NCBI GenBank assembly: GCA_030681515.1 | Contig: JAUXSE010000044.1 | Location: 1 to 40,967, forward strand | Source: Geothrix sp. | Lineage (GTDB): Bacteria; Acidobacteriota; Holophagae; Holophagales; Holophagaceae | DNA length: 40,967 bases | Direction of reading: 5' to 3' | Part shown: piece after piece, positions 1 through 8,355 of the stretch | Position numbering within the stretch: position 1 is the stretch's first letter | Layout of the letters: each line of letters starts with the position of its first letter | Notes under the pieces: generated by a model | The model's database searches: none | Seen by the model: only the letters and a program-made list of their open reading frames with translations | What the model was told of the DNA's origin: nothing | Position numbers and translations under genes: made by a program

Positions 1-185
1 GGCGCCCTTGCGCGCAGGCGCGCCAGGGCTGTCACCCCGCTGGGGGCACTGCCCTCCGGGTATCGCAAGCGTTGCTTGCTCCCGCTCGCTGGGGCTCGCG
101 GACCCGGAGCCTCTCCCCAGACCCCCGCCACGTGGTGCCCACGAGCGTATTGGATGATCCAGCCATTTCGCGCGGGCACCACTAG
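1..185 (-). repeat. CTAGTG...CACTAG structured element, copy A (partial, runs off the left edge)
   Basis: Read on the minus strand from 185 down, this starts CTAGTGGTGCCC. It folds into a first hairpin (GTGGTGCCC paired with GGGCACCAC, loop of about 33 nt containing CGAAAT), then has the conserved words CACGTGGC, GGGGGTCTGGGG and GGGGTGACAGCC, then a GC-rich hairpin followed by GGCGCC at the window edge. The same words in the same order occur at 10120-10322 and 36669-36876. Copy A differs by an extra arm of roughly 55 bp in its second hairpin (about positions 60-115), which is itself self-complementary. The TAG at 184-182 is the stop codon of the glycosyltransferase gene. The 3' part with the last hairpin lies outside the window. 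Family unknown to me. Confidence 0.75.
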
Positions 186-1369
186 ATGCATCCGGTCTGG
201 GCCCGGACGGCCGAAGGGGAGACGGACAGGCGCATCAATAGCTGTTCCGTGTTCCTGGCCAGGGCCCCCACGCTGAAGAGGGAGCAGACGCGCCTGCGCA
301 AAGCCTCGGTCCGGAAAGCCCGCTCCTGTGGGGATTCCTGCATGAGCGTGGAAAGGGCCTCGGCGATGGCCCGGTCATCCCCGGGTTCCACGACGATTCC
401 CGAGGGGCCCACCAGAACCTGCGCATCGCCCACCCGGGTGGTGACGCAGGGGATCCCGCAGGCCATGGCCTCGCCCAGGACATTGGGAAATCCTTCGTCA
501 GTCGAGGAAAGCACAAGGATGGACAGGGCGTTGTAGGCGGCGGGCATTCCATCGCAGTTGCCCGGGAACTGCACCCGATCCCCGATGCCCAGGGATGTCG
601 CCCTATCCATGAGGGAAGCCCTGTAGGCTACCGGCCCATCCCCCACGCAGATGAACCTTGCCGTGGGCCATTGCCGGGCCAGGCGGGCGGCCGCGCGGAG
701 GAAGGTGGAATGGTCCTTCACCGGGTTCAGCCGCCCCACGATGCCAATCAGGGGGGCGCCGGAAGGAACCCCCCATACATCCCGCTGGGCGGCCCCCAGA
801 GCCGGATCCGGACTGAATCGGGTCACGTCGAACCCATTGGCCACCACCTCCATGCGCGGCGCCTTCATGCCCATGGCCATGTGGTTGGCGCGGCCGGCCT
901 CGGAATTGAAAATGATGAGGTCCGCGAACCTGGAGAGCCTGACCGTCACCCGGAGAAGCTGCCGGGATAGGCGATCCAGCTTCGTCAGATCCTGGCTGGT
1001 GCGCCGGATGCCCCAGACCACCGGTATTCGCAAGATGCGCCCCAGCAAAAGGATGGGGAGATTGCCATCCATGTATCCATGCACCACATCGGGCCGAACG
1101 CGACGCAGCAGGGACAGAAGCCTCGGGAGGGCGGACAGGTGGCCCAGGGCACCCCGGCGCTTGTGCAGGCAGTGCAACGAGATGCCCGGCAGGGCGGCCA
1201 TCTCGGACCAGAGTTCCCCCTGGTTCCCGGTTCCGGGGCCGTAGAACACCGCCACATGGATCTCGAACCTGTCTTTGTCCATGTGCCGGACAAGCTCGTA
1301 GAGCTGCCGCTCCGCCCCATGGGCGACCAGGGAATGGATCAGGAACAAGACGCGCATCCGGGGAGCCAT
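182..1369 (-). CDS. Glycosyltransferase family 4 (GT-B fold)
   Basis: A 395-residue retaining glycosyltransferase that likely adds a sugar to a lipid-linked or surface polysaccharide intermediate in the cytoplasm. The N-terminal acceptor domain starts with a hydrophobic strand and the glycine-rich segment HGAERQLYEL. The C-terminal nucleotide-sugar domain has GIVGRLNPVKDHSTF (about residue 210), the E-x7-E type motif in DEGFPNVLGEAMACG (about 300) and GIVVEPGDD. Length is normal for GT4. The start ATG lies three bases after the stop of the upstream beta-helix gene, so the two are probably co-translated; a second ATG four codons in is possible. The stop codon is the first TAG of element A. Sugar and acceptor cannot be read from sequence. 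Confidence 0.9.
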   Translation of the reverse strand: MAPRMRVLFLIHSLVAHGAERQLYELVRHMDKDRFEIHVAVFYGPGTGNQGELWSEMAALPGISLHCLHKRRGALGHLSALPRLLSLLRRVRPDVVHGYMDGNLPILLLGRILRIPVVWGIRRTSQDLTKLDRLSRQLLRVTVRLSRFADLIIFNSEAGRANHMAMGMKAPRMEVVANGFDVTRFSPDPALGAAQRDVWGVPSGAPLIGIVGRLNPVKDHSTFLRAAARLARQWPTARFICVGDGPVAYRASLMDRATSLGIGDRVQFPGNCDGMPAAYNALSILVLSSTDEGFPNVLGEAMACGIPCVTTRVGDAQVLVGPSGIVVEPGDDRAIAEALSTLMQESPQERAFRTEALRRRVCSLFSVGALARNTEQLLMRLSVSPSAVRAQTGCI

Positions 1370-1372
1370 GGT

Positions 1373-2596
1373 TCAGGGAGCCCTCCCATTTCCATAGACG
1401 GTGTTCCCGCTGAGGGTGGCTCCGCTCCCCGCGACATTGTGGATCCCATACCCGCCATTCCCGGTGGCGGTGTTGGAGGAAACCACCGAACCGGCGCAGT
1501 CCTCCAGATAGATGCCGTCCACCGAGTTCTGGGTGGCCGTGTTGCCCGAGACGGTCGTATGGGTGGCCTGGGATCTGAGGACGATGCCGTTCCCTGCGGT
1601 GGTGGACACGATGTTGTTCGACACCGTGGTCCCATCGCAGGCGGAGACGCCCACGCCGACGCCATCGGAAGGGTTGATGCCACCCACCCCGTTGCCCGCG
1701 AAGGTATTGCCCGTGATCAGGAGCTGCGTCACAAAGGCGGAGGCCCTGTTCACGAAGGCGGGGCCCGCCGCCAAGCCCCCCCCCGCGTTGCCTGTGAATG
1801 TGCAGCCGGAGATGGTGATATGGGAGACGGTTTCCCCGGGGTTGGGCTCGATATCAATGCCGTATTCAGGGAGGATCCCCCCCGTGTTGGAAAACGTCGA
1901 ATCCTTGACCAGGATTCCCGTGCCGCCAACGATTGACATGCCCTGGCGGCGATTGTGGTCGGCCCCGACCCGACAGAAGGTCACGTCCGTATTGGTGTTG
2001 GTGATGTAGAAACCGTCACTCCGGCATTCCCTCGCCAATACCCCCTGGACCACGATGTGCTGGGAGTCCTGGATCTGGATACCCATGCCCCCTTCACCCG
2101 CCGTCCCGATGTGGGTGCTCCGGTCCCCCTCCAGGGTGCCCCCGACGATGTTCACATGGCTGACGGACGTAACCGCAAGCAGGGTATACGACTGGGCGGA
2201 ATTGGGAATGACCTTCAGGACCGCCCCCCCGGACAGCCTGAGGGTCATGTTATTCCTGAGGACGATGCCGTTGCGGCCGCTTTGAGCCAGGGCGTTCACC
2301 AGGTAGATCCCATCGGGCACCTGCACGGTGCCGCCCTTGCCCCCCACGGCATCCACGGCTTTCTGGATGGCCTTCGTGTCATCCGTGACCCCATCCCCTT
2401 TGGCGCCAAACAGGGCATCCTTCACATTCGCGATGAGGGTGGACGAAGGCACCGGAGCGCACGGATCCGAGACCTGGGGAGGCGTGGAAGGAATGGGGGA
2501 AAGGGCGTGTTCACCTCCCCCTCCACACGCCGAAATGACCAGGATGCATAGGCCGGCTAGTCCAAGCTTCCTGCCGCGCAGGGGCGTAATAGGCAT
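1373..2596 (-). CDS. Right-handed beta-helix lipoprotein (pectate lyase-like fold)
   Basis: About 407 residues. The start ATG at 2596 is chosen because GAGAGG precedes it and it gives a short lipoprotein signal (LAGLCILVISAC, lipobox Cys about residue 24, then a Gly run). The mature part opens with the N-terminal signature of pectate lyase superfamily/GH28-like proteins (FGAKGDGVTDDTKAIQKAV). It continues as parallel beta-helix coils, visible as repeated S-x-N-x-x-x/GNT-type turns (GNTF, SNNIV, GNTAT, SSNTA, GNTVY). It probably binds, cleaves or epimerises a polysaccharide outside the inner membrane. It sits between an acyltransferase and a glycosyltransferase gene, consistent with a glycan locus. 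Lyase, hydrolase, epimerase or non-catalytic roles cannot be separated. Confidence 0.85.
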   Translation of the reverse strand: MPITPLRGRKLGLAGLCILVISACGGGGEHALSPIPSTPPQVSDPCAPVPSSTLIANVKDALFGAKGDGVTDDTKAIQKAVDAVGGKGGTVQVPDGIYLVNALAQSGRNGIVLRNNMTLRLSGGAVLKVIPNSAQSYTLLAVTSVSHVNIVGGTLEGDRSTHIGTAGEGGMGIQIQDSQHIVVQGVLARECRSDGFYITNTNTDVTFCRVGADHNRRQGMSIVGGTGILVKDSTFSNTGGILPEYGIDIEPNPGETVSHITISGCTFTGNAGGGLAAGPAFVNRASAFVTQLLITGNTFAGNGVGGINPSDGVGVGVSACDGTTVSNNIVSTTAGNGIVLRSQATHTTVSGNTATQNSVDGIYLEDCAGSVVSSNTATGNGGYGIHNVAGSGATLSGNTVYGNGRAP

Positions 2597-2631
2597 CACA
2601 GCCTCTCGAAGTGGATTCAACACAGGATCCC

Positions 2632-3216
2632 TCAACGCGTCTGGCCGGGAATGGTCCCGCTGGCCGCATCCCGCTCCCCCCGGTGAACCCGATTCGACGG
2701 GGAACCCCGCATGTGGAACTTCATCAGGAATGCCTTCTTGTTATGGCGGTACTCCTCTTCGTCGTAGTCAGGGGTGGCGGCGAGGGCCCATTCCGCGTAC
2801 TGGTGGATGGTCATGACGGGTTTCGCGGGGTTGCCCGCGGCAAGGACGCCCGGGGGCACATTCCGGGTCACCACCGATCCGGCGGCAACAATGGAATCCG
2901 GCCCGATGGTCACGCCGGGGAGGATGATGACCCTCTGCCCGATGACGCAATTGTCCCGTATCGTGATCCGGCCGTACTTGATCACGCTCTTGTAGCGCTC
3001 CAGGTTCCGGAAGACGTGGGTGCCGCCATCGTGGGTGACGAAGGATACGTCCCTGGCCATGGCGACATGGTGCCCGATGGTGATCAGGTACGGCTCGGAT
3101 CCAAAATGGGGAAGGCTCGCCATCCTGCAATCCGCAGCGATGGTCAGCCCCGCTTTGCGGAGGCGCCAAAGGCGGAATTGAAAATAGATTGTTGTAAACC
3201 AATTAATGATTGACAT
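2632..3216 (-). CDS. Left-handed beta-helix (hexapeptide repeat) acyltransferase
   Basis: 194 residues resembling sugar O-acetyltransferases of the serine/maltose acetyltransferase type. Hexapeptide repeats are visible (YGRITIRDNCVIGQRVIILP, then VTIGPDSIVAAGSVVTRNV). The coenzyme-binding end is PPGVLAAGNPAKPV, typical of this family. A likely catalytic His lies in FVTHDGG. The C-terminal tail is charged (DYDEEEYRHNKK). Probably it transfers an acetyl or other acyl group to a sugar of the surface glycan. It is the first gene of a leftward unit with the beta-helix lipoprotein and the glycosyltransferase. Its promoter must lie in the 3217-3477 intergenic region shared with the rightward acyl carrier protein operon. 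Confidence 0.88.
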   Translation of the reverse strand: MSIINWFTTIYFQFRLWRLRKAGLTIAADCRMASLPHFGSEPYLITIGHHVAMARDVSFVTHDGGTHVFRNLERYKSVIKYGRITIRDNCVIGQRVIILPGVTIGPDSIVAAGSVVTRNVPPGVLAAGNPAKPVMTIHQYAEWALAATPDYDEEEYRHNKKAFLMKFHMRGSPSNRVHRGERDAASGTIPGQTR

Positions 3217-3329
3217 TGAGAATTCCCTACGGATGCGAACCGACTCTCGTGAAGGAACCAGGTTGCAGTGTTGGGCTCAGCCCCGATCTTTCGCCTTCAG
3301 TTGCAAGTGATGAATTCGGATGGTACATC

Positions 3330-3360
3330 AAACGATGGACTAGCACTAGCATCGTTTTTT
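3330..3360 (+). terminator. Intrinsic terminator-like hairpin upstream of the acyl carrier protein gene
   Basis: AAACGATG (3330-3337) pairs with CATCGTTT (3350-3357) around a 12-nt loop, and the 3' arm runs into a T tract (3355-3360) on the plus strand. There is no rightward gene immediately upstream, so it would act on a short leader transcript or on antisense transcription from the leftward operon. The loop contains CTAG twice. An attenuator is possible; sequence alone does not show which. Confidence 0.5.
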
Positions 3361-3365
3361 CAATA

Positions 3366-3388
3366 GCCTATGATATGGAATCATAGGC
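3366..3388. promoter_or_regulatory. Perfect 9-bp dyad in the divergent intergenic region
   Basis: GCCTATGAT (3366-3374) and ATCATAGGC (3380-3388) form a perfect inverted repeat with a 5-bp spacer, ninety bases before the acyl carrier protein start and 150 bases before the leftward acyltransferase start. This geometry suits a dimeric repressor or activator site, or an RNA hairpin in the leader. No regulator gene is adjacent. Confidence 0.4.
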
Positions 3389-3477
3389 CAAGTAGGACAG
3401 CCTGCCCACTTTTAAATACCTGCGGGTTGTTTGCACTTGGGTTCCTTTCTGAGAAAGACGCACCGAGGAGATCTTCA

Positions 3478-3747
3478 ATGGCACTGGACATGAGCTCCGT
3501 AACCCCCGAGATCCGTGGCTTCATCTCGCGGAATTTCCTCTTCAGTGACAAGGGGTTCCAGTACGGTGACGACGCGTCCTTCCTCGAAGAGGGCATCATT
3601 GATTCCCTGGGGATCATGGAACTGGTGGCCTTCGTGGAGAAGCAGTACAACATTTCCGTTGCCGACCACGAGCTCCTGCCTGGCAACTTTGATTCCGTGA
3701 GCAAACTGAGCTCGTTCATCGCCAGCAAATTGGTCAACGGTTCCTGA
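3478..3747 (+). CDS. Acyl carrier protein (stand-alone carrier domain)
   Basis: 89 residues. The ATG at 3478 is preceded by GAGGAG at 3465-3470, and the protein has carrier-protein length; upstream in-frame codons lack such a site. The phosphopantetheine attachment motif is EGIIDSLGIMEL, with Ser in D-S-L at about residue 42. Following residues fit helices II-III of an ACP. It is the first gene of the rightward cluster and is separated by 11 bases from an AMP-forming ligase, so the ligase probably loads it. This pairing resembles the acyl carrier protein plus AMP-ligase pairs found in exosortase-associated exopolysaccharide loci and in small natural-product clusters. The cargo (fatty acyl, amino acyl or hydroxy acyl) is unknown. 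Confidence 0.92.
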   Translation: MALDMSSVTPEIRGFISRNFLFSDKGFQYGDDASFLEEGIIDSLGIMELVAFVEKQYNISVADHELLPGNFDSVSKLSSFIASKLVNGS

Positions 3748-3758
3748 CGGGGCCCTGG

Positions 3759-5276
3759 ATGCTCGTTCACGAGTTCCTGACCCGTTCAGCCTCCCGCCTG
3801 CCGCGGAAGGTCGCCTTGGTCTGCGGCGAGCGACGCTGGACCTATGCGGAATTGGACGAGATGACAAACCGCCTCGGCAACGCCCTGGCCACTGGAGGGG
3901 TGCGGCGTGGCGACCGCGTGGCCATCCATCTCCCCAACTCCATCGAAGCCGTGGTCGGAATCTTCGCGGTGCTGAAGGCTGGCGGAACCTTCGTGCCCAT
4001 CAACGCGTCAACCAAGCCCGAAAAGCTGACCTACATCCTGAACAATTGCCGCGCCAAGGCCGTACTGATGGAAGCCCGGACCAGCGGGCGCCAGGATCTG
4101 TGGGAAGGGGTTCCTTCTCTTACCCTCGGCGTCCTGTGTGGCCCCAAGGGGGAGAGCACGGATGCCCGCCTGCGACACTTCGAGGACATCCAGTCCAATG
4201 TTCCGGCGACACCCCTGCCCCTCGTCAACATTGACCTGGACCTGGCCTGCCTGATCTACACCTCGGGAAGCACCGGCGAGCCCAAGGGTGTGATGTGCGA
4301 CCACAGCAATGTGGACTTCGCCAGCACATCCATCATGGCCTACCTGGAGACCCGGGAAGAGGACATCGTCCTGAGCGTCCTGCCCCTCTCCTTCGATTAC
4401 GGACTGTACCAGCTCCTGATGACCTTCAAGGCGGGCGGAACCCTTCTGCTGGAACGGTCCTTCATGTTCCCCGCCCTGATCCTCCAGCGGATCCAGGAGG
4501 AGCGACCCACGGGATTCCCCGGGGTTCCGACCGTTTTCGCCATGCTGCTCGAGAAAGACCTTCGCGCTTTCGATCTCTCCAGCCTCCGCTACATCACCAA
4601 CACCGCGGCCACCCTTCCGCCCAGCCAGATCCTCGCGCTTCAGGCGGCCTTCTCCGGGGCCACTCTTTATTCAATGTACGGACTCACAGAGACCAAGCGC
4701 ACGCTCTACCTTCCACCCGGCCAACTGGCCACCAGGCCCGGATCCGTGGGGATCCCCATTCCCGGCACCGAGGCCTGGATTGAAGATGAATCCGGGCACC
4801 GCCTGGGCCCAGGAGAGACAGGCGAGCTGGTGGTGCGTGGCCGGCACGTGATGCGAGGGTACTGGGAATCCCCGGAGGCCACCGCCCGCCGTTTCCGCCC
4901 CGGCTCCATACCGGGGGAGCGGATTTGCTATTCCGGGGACCTGTTCCGCCTGGACGAGGAAGGGTATTTCTATTTCATCAGCCGGAAGGACGACATCATC
5001 AAAAGCCGTGGAGAAAAGGTGGCACCCAAGGAAGTGGAGAACGTCCTTCACATGCTTCCCGGGGTCACGGCGGCGGTGGTGGGAGTGCCCGATCCCACCG
5101 CGGGAGAGGTGGTGAAGGCGTTCATCGTGTCCCACGGAGCCCCGTTGACGGAATCCGAAGTGATCGCCCATTGCCGGGCGCACCTGGAGGATTTCATGGT
5201 CCCGAAATACATCGAATTCAGACACGAATTGCCCATGACGCCCTCTGGAAAGATCAGCAAGCTCGGTTTGCGCTAG
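3759..5276 (+). CDS. AMP-forming acyl/aminoacyl ligase (ANL superfamily)
   Basis: 505 residues with the full ANL set: the P-loop-like motif LIYTSGSTGEPKGVM (about residue 165), the adenine motif YSMYGLTETKR (about 305), YSGDLFRLDEEGYFYF with the hinge aspartate region SRKDDIIKSRGEKVAPKEVE (about 410), and the C-terminal catalytic lysine motif MTPSGKISK (about 495). It should adenylate a carboxylic acid and pass it to a thiol, most likely the adjacent carrier protein. It resembles acyl-CoA ligases of exosortase A-associated loci as well as free-standing adenylation domains. Substrate specificity cannot be called. Starts 11 bases after the carrier protein stop. Confidence 0.92.
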   Translation: MLVHEFLTRSASRLPRKVALVCGERRWTYAELDEMTNRLGNALATGGVRRGDRVAIHLPNSIEAVVGIFAVLKAGGTFVPINASTKPEKLTYILNNCRAKAVLMEARTSGRQDLWEGVPSLTLGVLCGPKGESTDARLRHFEDIQSNVPATPLPLVNIDLDLACLIYTSGSTGEPKGVMCDHSNVDFASTSIMAYLETREEDIVLSVLPLSFDYGLYQLLMTFKAGGTLLLERSFMFPALILQRIQEERPTGFPGVPTVFAMLLEKDLRAFDLSSLRYITNTAATLPPSQILALQAAFSGATLYSMYGLTETKRTLYLPPGQLATRPGSVGIPIPGTEAWIEDESGHRLGPGETGELVVRGRHVMRGYWESPEATARRFRPGSIPGERICYSGDLFRLDEEGYFYFISRKDDIIKSRGEKVAPKEVENVLHMLPGVTAAVVGVPDPTAGEVVKAFIVSHGAPLTESEVIAHCRAHLEDFMVPKYIEFRHELPMTPSGKISKLGLR

Positions 5277-5308
5277 GGTCTGTTTTCAAAGTGGAATTAG
5301 GAGCCTGG

Positions 5309-7315
5309 ATGTGCGGCATCGTCGGAATCTGCGGGCTCAAGGGCGAGCATCCCACGGAGGCCTCGACGGTCCGCCGGATGCTGGGGATGATCCGCCACAG
5401 GGGCCCCGACCAGTTCGGAATCTACCTGGACGACCAGGCGGCTCTGGGAAACGCGCGGCTCAGCATCCTCGATCTGAATACGGGCCAGCAGCCCATCTCC
5501 AACGAGGACGGCACCCTCTGGATCGTATTCAATGGGGAGATCTTCAACCATCCCGAACTCCGGAAGGAGTTGGAAGCCCGGGGGCACCGGTTCTCCACCA
5601 CCTGCGATACCGAAACCGTGCTTCATGCCTACGAGGAGTACGGCACGGGCTGCCTGTCGAAGTTCAACGGCCAGTTTGCCATCGCCATCTGGGACTCCCG
5701 GAACCGCACGTTGTTCATGGCCCGGGACCGCCTGGGGGTGAGGCCCCTGTTCTATACGATTCTGGATGGCGCCCTGGTGTTCGGTTCCGAGATCAAGGCC
5801 ATCCTGGCCTGCCCCGGAGTCAAGGCGGCCGTGGATCCCGTGGCACTGGACCAGATTTTCACCTTCTGGAGCCCCCTTTCACCCCGGTCCTGCTTCCAGG
5901 GAATCGTGGATTTCCCCCCCGGCCATTTCATGTTGCTGAATGATGGCCGGATCACGATGAAGCCGTTCTGGGAGCTGGCATTCCCCGAGAGTGGCGCCAC
6001 GCCCATTCGCGCCAAGGATCAGTACGCGGCAGAGCTGAAGGAGCTGCTGATAGACGCCACCCGGATCCGCCTCCGGGCCGATGTCCCCGTGGGTGCGTAC
6101 CTGAGCGGAGGCCTGGATTCCTCCGCCATCGCCGCGATCATCCGCCACCACACGACGAATGCCCTGGAAACGTTCTCGATCTCCTTCGCGGACCCGGGCT
6201 TCGATGAAAGCGGCTTCCAGACCCGGATGGCACGGCATCTCGGCACCGCTCACCACGTGGTGCACGCCACCCATGCCGATATCGGCAGGGTGTTCCCCGA
6301 GGTCGTCTGGCACACGGAAACACCCATCCTCAGGACTTCTCCCGCGCCGATGTTCCTGCTTTCCGGACTGGTGCGGGAAAAGGGGTTCAAGGTCGTGCTC
6401 ACGGGCGAAGGGGCTGATGAATTCCTGGCCGGTTACGACATCTTCAAGGAGGCCAAGATCCGGCGGTTCTGGGCGGCACAGCCCGATTCCAGGCTCCGCC
6501 CGGCCCTGTTCAGCCGCATCTACCCATGGATCTCCGGGTTGACCCAGGGCGGTTCGGATTACGCATCGGCCTTCTTCGGCATGGGACTCGGGGACACGGA
6601 ATCGCCGGGCTACTCCCACGCAATCCGGTGGCGGACCACAGGCAGGACCAAGCGGTTCTTCAGTGAAGACCTGGTTCACAGGATCAAGGCCGCGGGGGTT
6701 CCGGCCGGCCTCGCACCCGCCTGCCCCGACGGATTTGAACGGTGGGATCCCCTCCATCGCGCGCAGTACCTCGAGATCTCGATTTTCCTGTCCCAGTACC
6801 TGCTGTCGTCCCAGAGCGACCGGATGGCGATGGGCCATTCCGTCGAGGGAAGGTTCCCCTTCCTGGATCACCGGGTGGTGGACTTCTGCAACCAGCTTCC
6901 CCCCACCTTGAAGCTCCACGGACTCACCGAGAAATACCTGTTGAAGGAGATCAGCCGCGAATGGCTTCCATCGGAGATCATTGACCGCCCCAAGCAGCCC
7001 TTCCGGGCCCCGATCCATCGCGCCTTCTTCAACGACACGCCCCCGGAGTACCTGGAGGAACTGCTTTCTCCGCCGGCCATCGAGGCAGCCGGGTTCTTCA
7101 ACCCCAGGGCCGTGGACCAGCTGACCACCAAGCTCAGACAGGGCCAAGGCCTGACTGAAACCGACGACATGGCCCTGGCCGGCATCATTTCCACCCAGCT
7201 GGTGGACCGGCAGTTCGTGTCTGGCTTTGTTTTTTCAACTCCCCTGGACGCTTCCGACGATGTGAAACTCGTCACCAGGCAGGGGGCTTCCATCGGGGAA
7301 CGGCCATGCCCGTGA
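5309..7315 (+). CDS. asnB: Glutamine-dependent asparagine synthase-like amidotransferase
   Basis: 668 residues. The start is fixed by MCGIVGICG: Cys2 becomes the N-terminal nucleophile of the class II glutaminase after Met removal. Glutaminase residues follow (RHRGPDQFG, NGEIFNH, GDTET-like CDTETVLHAYEEYG). The synthetase domain has the ATP-pyrophosphatase loop LSGGLDSSAIAAI (about residue 265) and GEGADEFLAGYDIF (about 365). Longer than E. coli AsnB (about 550), closer to the amidotransferases encoded in exopolysaccharide/exosortase loci. In this setting it may amidate the carrier-bound acyl group or a sugar carboxylate rather than make asparagine. It overlaps the next gene by 10 bases, suggesting translational coupling. 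Codons upstream of 5309 in the same frame belong to the ligase region and are not coding. Confidence 0.9.
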   Translation: MCGIVGICGLKGEHPTEASTVRRMLGMIRHRGPDQFGIYLDDQAALGNARLSILDLNTGQQPISNEDGTLWIVFNGEIFNHPELRKELEARGHRFSTTCDTETVLHAYEEYGTGCLSKFNGQFAIAIWDSRNRTLFMARDRLGVRPLFYTILDGALVFGSEIKAILACPGVKAAVDPVALDQIFTFWSPLSPRSCFQGIVDFPPGHFMLLNDGRITMKPFWELAFPESGATPIRAKDQYAAELKELLIDATRIRLRADVPVGAYLSGGLDSSAIAAIIRHHTTNALETFSISFADPGFDESGFQTRMARHLGTAHHVVHATHADIGRVFPEVVWHTETPILRTSPAPMFLLSGLVREKGFKVVLTGEGADEFLAGYDIFKEAKIRRFWAAQPDSRLRPALFSRIYPWISGLTQGGSDYASAFFGMGLGDTESPGYSHAIRWRTTGRTKRFFSEDLVHRIKAAGVPAGLAPACPDGFERWDPLHRAQYLEISIFLSQYLLSSQSDRMAMGHSVEGRFPFLDHRVVDFCNQLPPTLKLHGLTEKYLLKEISREWLPSEIIDRPKQPFRAPIHRAFFNDTPPEYLEELLSPPAIEAAGFFNPRAVDQLTTKLRQGQGLTETDDMALAGIISTQLVDRQFVSGFVFSTPLDASDDVKLVTRQGASIGERPCP

Positions 7316-8304
7316 ACGCGCGAATCCTTGATATCAATGCCGCGGCCGAGACGGACCGGATCGTCCGATGGCTGCGGGAGAACATGCGGGAACTGCACCG
7401 GAGCGGCGCGGTGCTCGGCATCAGCGGAGGGATTGATTCCTCGGTGTGTCTCGCCTTGTGCGTCGAGGCCTTCGGCCCCGAGCGGGTGGTGGCCCTTCTG
7501 TTGCCTGAAAAGGATTCGGATCCGGCCTCCGAGGATCTGGCCCGGATGCTGGCGGCCCACTACGGCGTCACTCCGTTGCTGGAGGTCATCACACCGGCCC
7601 TGGATGGGTACGCATGCTACGAACGCAGGGACGAAGCCATCGCACGGGTGTTCCCGGAGTATGACGCCCAGGCGGGTTACACGGCGAAGATCGTCCTTCC
7701 CCCGGGCCTGCTTGAACAGGGCACCATGAATGTCTATTCCCTGACGATCATCACGCCCGGCGGACAGGAAAAGAGCGCCCGCCTGCCGCCCGCGGAATTC
7801 GCGCAGATCGTGGCCGCCTCCAATTTCAAGCAGCGGACCCGGACGGCCATGCTCTATTACCACGCGGAACTCCGCAACTTCGCCGTCATCGGAACTCCCA
7901 ACAAGAACGAACACGATCAGGGTTTCTTCGTGAAGTACGGCGATGGCGGCGTGGACCTGAAGCCCATCGTCCACCTGTACAAGACCCAGGTGTACCAGCT
8001 GGCCCGGCATCTGGACGTGCCCGAGGTCATCCAGCAGCGCACGCCGACTTCCGATACCTACAGCGCTCCGGCCACCCAGGAGGAGTTCTTCTTCCGTCTT
8101 CCCTTCAAGATCATGGACCTGCTCTGGTACGCCCAGGAGAACCAGGTTCCCTTGGCGGAAACAGCGGAATCGCTGGGCATGACCCCCGGCCAGGTACGCA
8201 ACGCCTTCGACGATTTCACCCGGAAAAAGCGGTCCACCCACTACCTTCGGACCCCCCCCCTGGACATGGCTTCCCTGGGAAGCCCAGTGCCCGCGAGCCG
8301 TTGA
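7306..8304 (+). CDS. nadE: NAD synthase-like ATP-pyrophosphatase
   Basis: 332 residues of the ammonia-dependent NAD synthetase family, which adenylates a carboxylate and converts it to an amide. Visible: P-loop LGISGGIDSSVCLAL (about residue 38), NFKQRTRTAMLYYHAE (about 175), GTPNKNEHDQGFFVKYGDG (about 200) and the substrate-binding end KKRSTHYLRTPP. No nitrilase/glutaminase domain is attached, so ammonia or a partner must supply nitrogen. It overlaps the end of the AsnB-like gene by 10 bases, and the two may share a pathway. It is longer than E. coli NadE (about 275) and lies in a glycan-type operon, so a tailoring role on a sugar or acyl acid is possible. Ordinary NAD synthesis is the alternative. 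Confidence 0.85.
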   Translation: MPVNARILDINAAAETDRIVRWLRENMRELHRSGAVLGISGGIDSSVCLALCVEAFGPERVVALLLPEKDSDPASEDLARMLAAHYGVTPLLEVITPALDGYACYERRDEAIARVFPEYDAQAGYTAKIVLPPGLLEQGTMNVYSLTIITPGGQEKSARLPPAEFAQIVAASNFKQRTRTAMLYYHAELRNFAVIGTPNKNEHDQGFFVKYGDGGVDLKPIVHLYKTQVYQLARHLDVPEVIQQRTPTSDTYSAPATQEEFFFRLPFKIMDLLWYAQENQVPLAETAESLGMTPGQVRNAFDDFTRKKRSTHYLRTPPLDMASLGSPVPASR

Positions 8305-8355
8305 CACGAGGCCGGCCCAGCCCGGGCCATCCCCACCCAGCTCAAGGAGAATGCC

